Origin: Candidatus Nanopelagicus limnes
Lineage (GTDB): Bacteria > Actinomycetota > Actinomycetes > Nanopelagicales > Nanopelagicaceae
Reading direction: 5' to 3'
Assembly (NCBI RefSeq): GCF_002287885.2
Contig: NZ_CP016768.2
Location: 992,001-1,056,000, forward strand
Length of the DNA stretch: 64,000 bases
In this document: positions 27,247 to 36,185 of the stretch, piece after piece
Position numbering within the stretch: the stretch's first letter is position 1
Layout of the letters: the number at the start of each line of letters is the position of its first letter
Position numbers and translations under genes: made by a program
The notes under the pieces: generated by a model
Databases searched by the model: none
Told to the model about the DNA's origin: nothing
What the model saw: only the letters and a program-made list of their open reading frames with translations

Positions 27247-28521
27247 ATGAATACAAGTAAAGGTGCAATCCTAAATCGTGTATTCCTAGCCCGATTAGCT
27301 GGTACAGCGGTCTTTGACCCAAATGGTGATCAACTTGGCAAGGTTAGGGATGCGGTCGCAACTCTGCGTACTAACAATCAGCCTCCAAGAATTCTTGGCT
27401 TTATCATTGAAGTACCACCAAGAAAAAGAATTTTCATACCAATCACACGGGTGACTTCAATTGATAATGGCCATGTAATTATCACTGGTTTACTTAACAT
27501 GCGTCGGTTTGAACCAAGAACTAATGAAATTACTGTGCTTTCTGAAATGTTAGATCGATCAGTGACTTTAATTGAGACTGAAGAAAAAGTAACTGTGGAA
27601 GATGTGGCAATGGAGATTTCAAAAACAGGTGATTGGTTTATTGAGCGCGTTCATGTTATGAAACGCGGTTCTGGCTTTAGAAAGCGCGGTGCATCATCAA
27701 CTGTTGCCTGGTCAGAAATTTCTGGAATAAATATTCCAGAAACTCATCAAGGTGTCAGTAATTTGCTTGGTACGCTAGCAAATCTACGTGCTGCAGATTT
27801 AGCTGCCGTACTTCATGATTTAAATATTAAGCGCAAGGTCGAAATTGCTCGAGCATTAAATGATGAACGACTAGCCGATGTTCTTGAAGAGATGGATGAA
27901 GCATCTCGCGTTGAATTACTTGCCGAACTTGAGGGCGAGAGAGCAGCAGATGTTTTAGAAGAGATGGATCCAGATGATGCTGCTGATTTACTTCGTGAAG
28001 TTGGTAAAGAAAAAGCACAAGCACTGCTTGCATTGATGGAGCCAGAGGATGCTGAAGGTGTTCAGCGGTTAATGGGTTATGAGGATTACTCTGCTGGTGG
28101 AATGATGACGACTGAGCCAATTGTTTTAACTGCAGATACAACTGTGGCCGAAGCTCTGGCTCGAATTAGATTATCTGAAGTAGCACCTGGTCTTGCCTCG
28201 CAAGTTTTTGTTTGTAGACAGCCAATTGAAACTCCAACCGGTAGATTATTAGGAGTTGTTCACATTCAAAGATTATTACGCGAACCACCTGCAACATTGT
28301 TGGGTGGAATTCTAGATTCTGATATTGCACCACTTGCACCAGAGGCAACTTTGAGTGAGGTTTCTTCATGCCTTGCTAGCTACAACTTATTGGCAGTTCC
28401 TATTGTCGATTCAAATGAGCGCCTACTAGGGGCTGTTACCGTTGATGACGTGCTGGATCATTTACTACCTGAGAATTGGCGCAAAGTGGAGTCATTAAAG
28501 CGAGAAAGTGAGTCAAACTGA
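27247..28521 (+). CDS. Soluble MgtE-N / CBS-domain protein with N-terminal PRC-like domain
   Basis: 424 residues, no membrane helices. A PRC-barrel-like region (about 10-110) is followed by a MgtE intracellular N domain (about 175-280) with repeats such as LADVLEEMDEASRVELL and AADVLEEMDPDDAADLL, then two CBS motifs (about 285-415). In MgtE these parts sense Mg2+ and gate the pore; here the channel domain is absent, as in Rv1232c of Mycobacterium. It may regulate a partner in response to Mg2+ or nucleotides. The DUF1003 membrane gene begins three bases after its stop and is the likely partner. Confidence 0.85.
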   Translation: MNTSKGAILNRVFLARLAGTAVFDPNGDQLGKVRDAVATLRTNNQPPRILGFIIEVPPRKRIFIPITRVTSIDNGHVIITGLLNMRRFEPRTNEITVLSEMLDRSVTLIETEEKVTVEDVAMEISKTGDWFIERVHVMKRGSGFRKRGASSTVAWSEISGINIPETHQGVSNLLGTLANLRAADLAAVLHDLNIKRKVEIARALNDERLADVLEEMDEASRVELLAELEGERAADVLEEMDPDDAADLLREVGKEKAQALLALMEPEDAEGVQRLMGYEDYSAGGMMTTEPIVLTADTTVAEALARIRLSEVAPGLASQVFVCRQPIETPTGRLLGVVHIQRLLREPPATLLGGILDSDIAPLAPEATLSEVSSCLASYNLLAVPIVDSNERLLGAVTVDDVLDHLLPENWRKVESLKRESESN

Positions 28522-28523
28522 TC

Positions 28524-29015
28524 ATGGCTAAAAAACTTAACAAAAATTCACTTGAGTATCCTCGTGAGGCACGTAGAACCTTAAAGCCTTCATATGATCC
28601 TGAAACCTTTGGTCGTTGGTCTGAAAGATTTGCAAGATTCTTAGGAACTGCCCGCTTCTTAGTCTTTATGACTGGATTTGTAGTTTTCTGGTTAGCTTGG
28701 AATTCACTTGCACCAAGTAATTTACAGTTTGATCACTATCCATTTATTTTTCTAACACTTTTACTATCGCTGCAGGCTTCATACGCTGCGCCATTAATTT
28801 TGTTAGCACAAAATCGACAAGCTGATCGAGATCGTGTCCAGGGCAATGAGGACCGTGAGCGAGAAGAGCGCAATATGGCAGATACTGAGTATCTAACGCG
28901 TGAGTTAGCTAGCTTGCGAAGTGCAATTGGTGAGGTAACTACTAGAGACTATCTACACAGTGAGATAGCAGATGCCATTGAAGAAATAGTTAAGAAGCTA
29001 AACAAAAAGTCTTAA
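28524..29015 (+). CDS. DUF1003-family membrane protein
   Basis: 163 residues. Two membrane helices (about 44-62 and 72-90) separated by SNLQFDHYPFIFL, then the charged QNRQADRDR and long helical tail of DUF1003 proteins. Function unknown. Co-transcribed with the MgtE-N/CBS gene, as in Mycobacterium (Rv1231c-Rv1232c). Stop overlaps the convergent mrp stop. Confidence 0.88.
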   Translation: MAKKLNKNSLEYPREARRTLKPSYDPETFGRWSERFARFLGTARFLVFMTGFVVFWLAWNSLAPSNLQFDHYPFIFLTLLLSLQASYAAPLILLAQNRQADRDRVQGNEDREREERNMADTEYLTRELASLRSAIGEVTTRDYLHSEIADAIEEIVKKLNKKS

Positions 29016-30127
29016 GTATTTACGTTAAGCCTTACGCCCAATAAGGATTTTGGTCTAACAATTATTTGATCAATAATGCCATCAAATACATCCATAAATT
29101 TCTGATCAGTTAAAACTAATGGATTTCCGGCATCTCCGCCCTCTCGAATATTTGTGTCAAAGGCAACTTTTGCTAATAGTGGAACATCAGCGCCAACTAA
29201 TTCACTTAGACGTCTGGCAGTCTCTTCACCGCCACCACTTCCAAATATCGAAATCTTCTCTCCAGTTGTAGAAGAAATAGTTTCTGACATATTTTCAATT
29301 ACACCAATTACTGGTTGCTTGATTTGATGGGCAATTCTGCCCGCGCGCTCTGCCACTTCGGCAGCAGCTATTTGTGGAGTTGTCACAACAATTATTTCTG
29401 AACCTGGAATAAGTTGACCAAGTGAAATTGCGATATCGCCAGTTCCTGGCGGTAAATCTAATAAGAGAAGATCTAAATCTCCCCAGAATGCATCACTTAA
29501 CAATTGCTCAAGCACGCGGTGTAAAAGTGGACCACGATAAGCAACTGGATCTGATCTTTCTGGCTTGAACATCTCCATTGAAACAACCTTGACGCCATAG
29601 TTTTCTACTGGAATAAAGGTTTGATCAATCGCAGTTGGTCTTTTATCTAAAATTCCCATCAATCGCGGAATTGAATGCCCGTAAACATCAGCGTCCAAAA
29701 TTCCCACTTTTAGGCCACGCGCTGCTGCTGCAACAGCCAAATTAACTGTGATCGAAGATTTACCTACGCCACCTTTTCCAGATGCGATACCTAATACTCT
29801 GGTTAGTGACTCTGGCTGAGCAAATGGAATGAATTTTTCACGACCCCCGCGAATGATTTTCTTTACATTATTTCTTTGTTCTTCACTCATTACTCCAAAA
29901 TTAATCTCTACTGACTTAATCTCTGAAATATCAGTCAAAGCATTTGAAATATCACTCTTTAATCGATCTTTCATTGGACAGCCAACTATGGTTAACAAAA
30001 TCCCAATACTTGCTTTTCCGTCGGTGAAGTTAACTGATTCAACCATCCCGAGCTCAGGAAGTGGTTTATGTAGCTCTGGGTCTATAACTTTCTCTAGAGC
30101 CTTATTTATTGCCTCAACAGTACTCAT
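29012..30127 (-). CDS. mrp: Mrp/ApbC-family P-loop iron-sulfur carrier
   Basis: 371 residues. A MIP18 (DUF59) domain (1-80, C50 in VGCPM) precedes a deviant Walker A ATPase with GKGGVGKS (117-124), DADVYGHS and LDLPPGTGD. Mrp proteins bind and deliver Fe-S clusters using a C-terminal CxxC after IENMS. Here that position reads IENMSETISS and has no cysteine pair, so the classical cluster site is missing; related actinobacterial proteins appear to share this. It overlaps tatB by four bases. Confidence 0.9.
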   Translation of the reverse strand: MSTVEAINKALEKVIDPELHKPLPELGMVESVNFTDGKASIGILLTIVGCPMKDRLKSDISNALTDISEIKSVEINFGVMSEEQRNNVKKIIRGGREKFIPFAQPESLTRVLGIASGKGGVGKSSITVNLAVAAAARGLKVGILDADVYGHSIPRLMGILDKRPTAIDQTFIPVENYGVKVVSMEMFKPERSDPVAYRGPLLHRVLEQLLSDAFWGDLDLLLLDLPPGTGDIAISLGQLIPGSEIIVVTTPQIAAAEVAERAGRIAHQIKQPVIGVIENMSETISSTTGEKISIFGSGGGEETARRLSELVGADVPLLAKVAFDTNIREGGDAGNPLVLTDQKFMDVFDGIIDQIIVRPKSLLGVRLNVNT

Positions 30128-30420
30128 AGAATCTCTGGATCAATTCTAGGTTTTGGTTTCATATCAAGATCAGATTTATCAATCACATCACCAATATGTT
30201 TTTTAATTAATGCCTTTGGATGTAAGTCCTTTACCTGCAAATCCTCATACCCAGGTCCTAAATTATCTTTTATTTCATTAGTCACAGTTTGTGCCATATT
30301 TTTTAATTTAATCAATAATCTTGCAGCATCTGCTGCCATATTTGGCAGGCGGTCTGGCCCGATTAGAATCATGCCAACTACTAGTAGAGCTAGAATCTCA
30401 CCGCCACCAATATTAAACAT
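30124..30420 (-). CDS. tatB: Sec-independent translocase subunit TatB
   Basis: 98 residues: a short N-terminal membrane helix with the conserved glutamate (E8), the GPDRLP hinge, an amphipathic helix and a charged tail. It recruits folded twin-arginine substrates with TatC. TatA/TatC genes are not in this window. Located between htrA and mrp as in Mycobacterium, five bases after the htrA stop. Confidence 0.9.
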   Translation of the reverse strand: MFNIGGGEILALLVVGMILIGPDRLPNMAADAARLLIKLKNMAQTVTNEIKDNLGPGYEDLQVKDLHPKALIKKHIGDVIDKSDLDMKPKPRIDPEIL

Positions 30421-30425
30421 AAGTA

Positions 30426-31550
30426 CTACTCCTTTGAAGCTACAAGTGTTACGGTAACTTCCTTGGTCAAACTATTACGCTTATATTTAATCTTCACCTT
30501 ATCACCAACACTTTTACTTCTAATCATCACAATCAATTCATCAGAGTTATCAACCTCAGAGCCATCAAATTCAACAATCACATCTCCTGCTTTAAGACCA
30601 ACTTTATCTGCCGGTCCACCTGGAGTTATTCCAACTCCTTCGCTAGTAATTAGTGCGCCAGTGCCAGTAAATCTTGTATCTACTGATATTCCCATAATTG
30701 GGTATGTAGCAGATCCGGTTTTTATTAACTGTTCAGCAGTCTTTTTTGCTTGATTGATTGGAATTGCAAAACCTAAGCCAATTGATCCTGCTTGAGAACT
30801 AAAACCGAGTGTTGCAATAGCAGAATTGACTCCAATTACAGCACCTGTTGCATCAACTAATGGACCACCGGAGTTTCCTGGGTTAATTGCTGCATCCGTT
30901 TGTAAAGCGTTGATAAATGAGCTTTCACCATTTCCGTCACCAGTTGTCACAGCACGGTCCTTTGAACTAATAATTCCAGAGGTCACAGTTCCAGAAAGTC
31001 CCAGTGGAGATCCAATTGCAATGACCGCATCACCAACCTGAACTTGTTCACTGTTGCCAAGCTGCAAAGTTGGTGCACCCACTACATCAATTTTTAGAAC
31101 AGCAAGATCATATGAGCTATCTCTACCAATCAACTTAGCCCTGTATTTTTTCCCATCAGATAACTCAACTGTGATTGTGCCACTTCTTGCAGCAGCCGCT
31201 ACCACATGGTTATTGGTCAAAATGAAACCATCACTATCTAGGAAGAAACCAGAACCTGTTCCTGAACCACTAAACCCTTTTACTGCTATTGATACCACTG
31301 CAGGTATTACACGGGCAGCAAGTCCTGCAATTGAATCTGGTGCTCGCTCAATTGAATTAGTTGTTTGAACTAAATTCGCTCCTAAGTTTGTTGCACTACT
31401 CCGACCGATAGCGGCGCCAAAACCACCTGCAATTAGTGCAATTACAACTGCAACTACAAAAAAGTTTGAAGTACTACGACTAGAGACAATTCGAACTTGC
31501 TTGGTTTCAGCACTTGCTTGCCACCATGGAGTATCTGATGGTTGTCTCAT
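30426..31550 (-). CDS. htrA: HtrA/DegP-like trypsin-family serine protease with PDZ domain
   Basis: 374 residues: short cytosolic N-terminus, membrane anchor (about 30-48), protease domain with catalytic triad H115 (NNHVVA), D148 (SSYDLAVLKID) and S227 (GNSGGP), and a C-terminal PDZ domain (about 280-370). An extracytoplasmic quality-control protease. In Mycobacterium it follows sigE-rseA; neither is present here. Starts right after the methyltransferase stop. Confidence 0.93.
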   Translation of the reverse strand: MRQPSDTPWWQASAETKQVRIVSSRSTSNFFVVAVVIALIAGGFGAAIGRSSATNLGANLVQTTNSIERAPDSIAGLAARVIPAVVSIAVKGFSGSGTGSGFFLDSDGFILTNNHVVAAAARSGTITVELSDGKKYRAKLIGRDSSYDLAVLKIDVVGAPTLQLGNSEQVQVGDAVIAIGSPLGLSGTVTSGIISSKDRAVTTGDGNGESSFINALQTDAAINPGNSGGPLVDATGAVIGVNSAIATLGFSSQAGSIGLGFAIPINQAKKTAEQLIKTGSATYPIMGISVDTRFTGTGALITSEGVGITPGGPADKVGLKAGDVIVEFDGSEVDNSDELIVMIRSKSVGDKVKIKYKRNSLTKEVTVTLVASKE

Positions 31551-32207
31551 TTAAGTAAGTTTATTGGCAAGTAATAGACCTTCGCCAATAGGAAGTAGTG
31601 ATGCTGCCCATCTTTCATCTTCTTTAACAACCTTTATCGCATCTCTTCTAGCAATACTCTCAGGATCGCGCTGAGTTGGATCAGCAACTTTTCCACCGCT
31701 TAGGGCCTGATCAAGAATCAGTAATCCACCTGGTTTTAAAAGACGGTAAGACTCTTGAACCATGTCAAATAGATCAAGTGCTGGTCTAATGATTATTAGA
31801 TCATAAGCATTATCAGCTAGCTTGCCGATTACTTCAATTAATTTTCCAGTGATGATTCGGTATTTTGTTGGCGCAATATCTGCTTCTTCAAATACTGTGC
31901 GAGCAATTTTTGAGTGTTCTCTTTCTGAATCAATCGTTGTTAAAACCGAATCTGCAGGCATTCCGCTTAATAACCAAAGCCCACCAACACCCGAACCTGT
32001 CCCAATTTCTACAACTGATTTAGCGCTTACTAAATTAACTGCAAATTTTAGAAAGTTTCCGACTGCAGCAGATGGATCAGCAGCGCCAATTTCCTTTCCA
32101 TTGTTCCTGGCTTGTTGCATGAAATAATCTTCGTGCGCAAATGACTCAGAGTATGAACTCATATCTCCGCGAGGTGAAATTGGTTGGTTCAAAATGTATC
32201 CAGCCAT
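31551..32207 (-). CDS. O-methyltransferase (class I SAM-dependent)
   Basis: Rossmann methyltransferase with SAM motif EIGTGSGVGGLWL and the TIDSE acidic loop, matching the Rv1220c-like family upstream of the sigE/htrA region. Substrate unknown. Residues 1-15 overlap pepA by 19 bases; ATG at 32162 is a likely alternative start (203 residues) because homology begins after it. The metal-binding DxD of catechol-type enzymes is replaced by IRPALD, an oddity that may affect chemistry. Confidence 0.82.
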   Translation of the reverse strand: MAGYILNQPISPRGDMSSYSESFAHEDYFMQQARNNGKEIGAADPSAAVGNFLKFAVNLVSAKSVVEIGTGSGVGGLWLLSGMPADSVLTTIDSEREHSKIARTVFEEADIAPTKYRIITGKLIEVIGKLADNAYDLIIIRPALDLFDMVQESYRLLKPGGLLILDQALSGGKVADPTQRDPESIARRDAIKVVKEDERWAASLLPIGEGLLLANKLT

Positions 32208-33682
32208 TCAATTAAAAGTCTTGCGCCAAATCCAGTACCGCCCTTTATGTTTTCACCCGCATCAACCTCAGACCTACCAGTACCAGCAATATCTAAGTGC
32301 ACCCAAGAACGCTCTCCAACAAATTTTTCTAAAAATAGAGCCGCCGTTACTGAGCCGGCTGAGAAATCGTATTTATCTGCAGTGTGGTTAAAGTCTGCAA
32401 CATCACTAGCTAATGCCTTTGTGTAGTCATCAATTAGGGGCATATGCCAAACTCTTTCACCAACTTTATTTCCTACTTCAGATAACTTCTTGGCCAGAGT
32501 TGTTTGGCGGGTATACATCGCTGCATGTTGCCTGCCTAAACCAAGGGTTGCCGCACCCGTAAGAGTTGCAACATCAACTACATAATCAGGATCTAGATCT
32601 AAATCAGCGTATGCAAGTCCATCAGCTAAAACTAATCTGCCCTCTGCATCTGTGTTTATAACTTCAACTGTTGTACCGCCATAATGTTTAATCACATCTG
32701 ATGGTCGTTGTGATGTCCCAGATAATGCATTTTCAGCAGCCATTAATAATGTTGTCACTCTAACTTTTGGTTTAGTTCTTGCCAAGGCAACGGTTGCACA
32801 TAAAACTGCTGCCGCGCCAGCCATGTCACTTTTCATTCCAATCATCGTGTCATATGGTCGTTTTAACGAAACACCACCGGTATCAAAAGTAATTCCTTTT
32901 CCTATCAATACAACATGTGGCCAATGAGTAGAGCCTTTTGGTGCATAGGTAATTTCGATTAATCGTGGGCCCGGAGTTGGAGATGAGTTTCCAACGGCAG
33001 TTAATCCACCGAAATCTTTTAGTGCTCGGCCCGACTTAACTGAGATTGATAAACCAGAATTTTTTGTGGCCAAAACCATCGCGCCAGCCTGCTTAGCAAG
33101 CCACTCAGGATTTTTAATATTTGAAGGGGTATGAATTAAATTTCTAGTTTGCCAGACAGCAGTTGCCAATACATCAGCACGCTCAATTTCATTTTCAAAA
33201 TCTCCATAAACAGTCAATTCTGGTTTGTTATTTTTTTGTTCACTCTTAAGCGAGAATTGGTAGTTTGAAAGCGCAAATGCAACCGCTTGGGTGGTAACCA
33301 AGTTCTTATCTTCAGTTAAAGCAGAAAGGACTTTACTGCTACTAGTTTTAACTTTACGACCGAGGGCGGTCCCCGCTTTGCGAATATCATCAGGGCTTTG
33401 CTCGCCCGTGCCAATTAAATAAATACGTGTAAGAGTGCCAGCTGAAAGTGGAATTTCAATTAACTCACCAGCCTTTGCGGTGAAATCTGGCCAATTAGCC
33501 AGCTCAATATTTAGATCTAGTTTTGTAAAATTAGTTAATGCAGTTAAAAAACTGCTTTTATGTATTTGGGGTTTTTCACCAGGAGAAACCGGTATAGCCA
33601 CCGCTGTGAAGTTTGAAAAATCTAATTCATCTTCGGGAAGAAATGAGAGTTTTGGATATAAATCTAGGAGTTTATGAATCAT
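32189..33682 (-). CDS. pepA: Leucyl aminopeptidase PepA (M17)
   Basis: 497 residues. The N-terminal macro-like domain precedes the M17 catalytic domain with IGKGITFDTGG, MKSDMAGAAA and the signature NTDAEGRLVLADGL, which carry the two-zinc ligands. It releases N-terminal residues from peptides in the cytosol. The TAGGCT hexamer nine bases before ATG could be its -10. The downstream methyltransferase overlaps its end. Confidence 0.94.
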   Translation of the reverse strand: MIHKLLDLYPKLSFLPEDELDFSNFTAVAIPVSPGEKPQIHKSSFLTALTNFTKLDLNIELANWPDFTAKAGELIEIPLSAGTLTRIYLIGTGEQSPDDIRKAGTALGRKVKTSSSKVLSALTEDKNLVTTQAVAFALSNYQFSLKSEQKNNKPELTVYGDFENEIERADVLATAVWQTRNLIHTPSNIKNPEWLAKQAGAMVLATKNSGLSISVKSGRALKDFGGLTAVGNSSPTPGPRLIEITYAPKGSTHWPHVVLIGKGITFDTGGVSLKRPYDTMIGMKSDMAGAAAVLCATVALARTKPKVRVTTLLMAAENALSGTSQRPSDVIKHYGGTTVEVINTDAEGRLVLADGLAYADLDLDPDYVVDVATLTGAATLGLGRQHAAMYTRQTTLAKKLSEVGNKVGERVWHMPLIDDYTKALASDVADFNHTADKYDFSAGSVTAALFLEKFVGERSWVHLDIAGTGRSEVDAGENIKGGTGFGARLLIEWLDTF

Positions 33683-33708
33683 AAACTTGTGAGCCTAGAT
33701 CAGTCGAT

Positions 33709-33888
33709 TTACTTTTTTACTAACGCAACAGCAGCTTGAAGTACGTTGCCAAGGTTTGTAGCCTCTTCGACATTTAGCTCAACAACTAACCGGCCGCCGC
33801 CTTCTAGTGGGATTCGCATAACCATAGAGCGAGCCTCTTTGGTGACCTCCATTGGGCCATCACCAGTTCTTGGTTTCATCGCTGCCAT
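33709..33888 (-). CDS. DUF3117-family small protein
   Basis: 59 residues, below usual ORF cut-offs. It begins MAAMKPRTGDGPMEVTKE and contains RIPLEGGGRLVVEL, the near-invariant core of DUF3117, a small actinobacterial family of unknown function. A GGGGAG Shine-Dalgarno lies about seven bases upstream of ATG. The end (VALVKK) is slightly different from the family norm. Confidence 0.88.
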   Translation of the reverse strand: MAAMKPRTGDGPMEVTKEARSMVMRIPLEGGGRLVVELNVEEATNLGNVLQAAVALVKK

Positions 33889-33978
33889 TTAACACTCCCC
33901 TGCCAAATTAATTCATTGCCGTACTAGAGGCGTAATTATCCCCTATATGGCTACGGGTGGGAAATCCATTAAATCCCC

Positions 33979-34176
33979 TTAAGAAATCAAGCCAATTAGG
34001 CGGGATCTACCCGATGCAATTACTGATGAGACTGCCCGTTCTGGGACTCCCAATTTTTCTGCAATTTCAGTGGCACTAATCATGTTTACTAAATGCAAAG
34101 TCAAAATCAGTCGTTCTTCTTCAGGCAGGGTGGCAATTAATTCTGCGATTGTCTTCGCACTGCCATCAGGTGCCAT
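33979..34176 (-). CDS. Stand-alone sigma-70 region 4-like helix-turn-helix protein
   Basis: 65 residues. LPEEERLILTLHLVNMISATEIAEKLGVPERAVSSVIASGRSRL divided over its length is the region 4 fold of ECF-type sigma factors (helices near 17-30, 34-40, 45-60), but region 2 and core-binding parts are absent. It could bind a -35-like site or act as an anti/cofactor. It lies near htrA, where sigE stands in Mycobacterium, so it might be a relic. TAACCT seven bases before ATG predicts leaderless initiation. Confidence 0.7.
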   Translation of the reverse strand: MAPDGSAKTIAELIATLPEEERLILTLHLVNMISATEIAEKLGVPERAVSSVIASGRSRLIGLIS

Positions 34177-34189
34177 GGCGTAAAGGTTA
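34177..34189 (-). promoter_or_regulatory. Predicted leaderless -10 element of the sigma-4-like gene
   Basis: Minus-strand TAACCT, seven bases, then ATG; no Shine-Dalgarno. Confidence 0.4.
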
Positions 34190-34213
34190 CTGGGCTAAGT
34201 CGATACTTTCGAG

Positions 34214-34675
34214 TTATGCGCTAACTTGCCGAGCAAACCGACGTAACGAGAGCCAAACTCCGATAAGTAGCGCTGGTTTTGCAAAGAGTAAAATCAACGC
34301 TGGGGCAATTACTTCCTCTTGCCAATAAAAAATTGTGCCACCACGAACTTTTTTAAGTTCAAATTTTCCAGTTCCTCTAATTACTCGGCCGATATGCATG
34401 ACTTCGCATATGTGTGGCGGTTTCCAATTTGTAACCTCCATGGTGTCAAGAATGCCTAATTTTAATTTTGGATAGAGCTTTGGAAAAATTCCAGTAAAAG
34501 CAAAGATAAGTACTCCCTTGCCATTTTTAACTGTTCGATCTTGATCTAATTCTGACCAAACTTTAGTTTGCAGCATCCATTTACTTTGACCCTTCCAATC
34601 CACTAAAGATCGCCAAACCTCATCTACTGGTTTGTTTATCTTTATGGTCAGGGTTAAATTAGATAGTTTGTTCAT
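34214..34675 (-). CDS. SRPBCC (START-like) superfamily protein
   Basis: 153 residues. A polyketide-cyclase/START-like fold: LTLTIKINKPVDEVWRSLVDW at the N-terminus, RVIRGTGKFELKKV mid-protein and a long C-terminal hydrophobic helix (about 125-148). Such proteins bind hydrophobic ligands; ligand unknown. Its ATG overlaps the LOG gene stop by four bases. Confidence 0.8.
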   Translation of the reverse strand: MNKLSNLTLTIKINKPVDEVWRSLVDWKGQSKWMLQTKVWSELDQDRTVKNGKGVLIFAFTGIFPKLYPKLKLGILDTMEVTNWKPPHICEVMHIGRVIRGTGKFELKKVRGGTIFYWQEEVIAPALILLFAKPALLIGVWLSLRRFARQVSA

Positions 34676-35208
34676 TTGATTTTGACCGCCTCAATTGCGC
34701 TAGGAATGTCGGAACACCATGCAACAAGTTCTTTCTGGCCAGACTTCATAAAATTTTGACTAGCTAAATGATCTAGCGCAGTTTGAAGAGGTCCATAGAC
34801 GCCGGTTGGATCACACACTGCAATTGGTTTACCGTGAAATTTAAGATATCGGCCAACCCAGATTTCAAAGAATTCTTCTAACGTTCCGATACCACCAGGC
34901 AAAATAATAAATGCATCAGCTAAGTCCTCTATTTTTGCTTTTCTAGTTCGCATATTTGTAACCACATGCATATGTGAAGCCTGCGCATCTTCAAACTCTA
35001 CTTTTTTAAGTGGCTCTGGAATTACTCCAATAGTTGCAGCACCTGATGATCTCGCCCCTTTTGCCACCTCACCCATCATTGAAGCTTTCCCGCCACCCCA
35101 AACAAGATCCCAACCTTGTTCACCAATTGCCTTGCCAACATTAAATGCCAATTCCAGTGAAGTATTTGGAATATCTGGAGCAGATGAGCAGAAAACCGAT
35201 ACGCGCAT
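34672..35208 (-). CDS. LOG-family nucleoside 5'-monophosphate phosphoribohydrolase
   Basis: 178 residues with the LOG signature: VWGGGKASMMG nucleotide loop, MRTRKAKI and PGGIGTLEEFFE (catalytic glutamates). LOG proteins cleave the base from cytokinin or purine 5'-monophosphates, giving ribose-5-phosphate. TAGACT six bases before ATG predicts a leaderless message; divergent from dapD. Confidence 0.88.
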   Translation of the reverse strand: MRVSVFCSSAPDIPNTSLELAFNVGKAIGEQGWDLVWGGGKASMMGEVAKGARSSGAATIGVIPEPLKKVEFEDAQASHMHVVTNMRTRKAKIEDLADAFIILPGGIGTLEEFFEIWVGRYLKFHGKPIAVCDPTGVYGPLQTALDHLASQNFMKSGQKELVAWCSDIPSAIEAVKIK

Positions 35209-35220
35209 GAAATTAGTCTA
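35209..35220 (-). promoter_or_regulatory. Predicted leaderless -10 element of the LOG gene
   Basis: Minus-strand TAGACT, then AATTTC, then ATG. Confidence 0.5.
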
Positions 35221-35240
35221 TTGCCTTCCATGCACTTTGA

Positions 35241-35252
35241 TACCGTTGGCTA
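35241..35252 (+). promoter_or_regulatory. Predicted leaderless -10 element of dapD
   Basis: TACCGT, then TGGCTA, then ATG at 35253. Only 44 bases separate dapD from the divergent LOG gene, so both promoters share this gap. Confidence 0.5.
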
Positions 35253-36185
35253 ATGAGCACTACTCAAAGCACTGCATATGGATTTGGTATTGCTACCCAA
35301 AATCAATCTGGCCAAACTCTTGAGTGCTCTTTTTATGCCCTTGGATTAGGTAAGGCGCCAGAAAATAACATTGACGCAACTTTTAAATCCTTAATCGGTG
35401 AAGATCCGATACGAAAAGTTAAGAAAGTTGCGGTTGAAGTTGTTATCCAGATCAATGAAAAACCAAAAGATGCTGCAGATGTTTATCTAAGGCTTCACTT
35501 ACTTTCACATAGGTTGTTAAAGCCCCACACAATTAACTTAGAGGGCATTTTTTCACTACTTGCCAATGTAGTTTGGACTTCAGCAGGTGCTTGTGAAATT
35601 GATGGATTTGAAAAGGTTAGACCTCAATTGATGAGTAAATATGCAAACTTAGTTGTGTATGGCGTAGATAAGTTTCCACGCATGGTTGATTATGTAATTC
35701 CTGAAGGCGTTCGAATTGCAGATGGTGATCGAGTGCGTTTAGGTGCGTATCTAGCACCTGGCACAACAGTGATGCATGAAGGCTTTGTTAACTTCAACGC
35801 CGGAACTTTAGGTAAATCAATGGTCGAAGGTCGGATTAGCGCAGGTGTTGTTGTGGGTGATGGAAGTGACATTGGTGGCGGAGCTTCAATTATGGGCACC
35901 TTAAGTGGTGGTGGCAAGGAAGTAATCTCAATCGGTCAGCGAACTCTTTTGGGTGCCAACTCTGGAATTGGAATTAGCCTAGGTGATGATTGCGTCGTTG
36001 AAGCTGGCATCTATATAACTGCTGGATCAAAAATTACTTTACCGGATGGAAAAATAGTTAAAGCCTTAGAGTTAAGCGGTGCCAACAATCTTTTGTTTAG
36101 ACGAAATTCTCAAAGTGGCAGCTTAGAAGCACTGCCAAAAACCGGTAGTTGGAGTGGCCTGAATTCAGCCTTGCATAAGAATTAG
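35253..36185 (+). CDS. dapD: Tetrahydrodipicolinate N-succinyltransferase DapD (actinobacterial type)
   Basis: 310 residues. An N-terminal domain, then a left-handed beta-helix with hexapeptide repeats (about 160-265, for example VRLGAYLAPGTTVMHEGFVN and GASIMGTLSGGG). It uses succinyl-CoA in the diaminopimelate/lysine pathway, upstream of DapC encoded at 20.2 kb. Length and the N-terminal block match the actinobacterial class, not the shorter E. coli type. Confidence 0.92.
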   Translation: MSTTQSTAYGFGIATQNQSGQTLECSFYALGLGKAPENNIDATFKSLIGEDPIRKVKKVAVEVVIQINEKPKDAADVYLRLHLLSHRLLKPHTINLEGIFSLLANVVWTSAGACEIDGFEKVRPQLMSKYANLVVYGVDKFPRMVDYVIPEGVRIADGDRVRLGAYLAPGTTVMHEGFVNFNAGTLGKSMVEGRISAGVVVGDGSDIGGGASIMGTLSGGGKEVISIGQRTLLGANSGIGISLGDDCVVEAGIYITAGSKITLPDGKIVKALELSGANNLLFRRNSQSGSLEALPKTGSWSGLNSALHKN

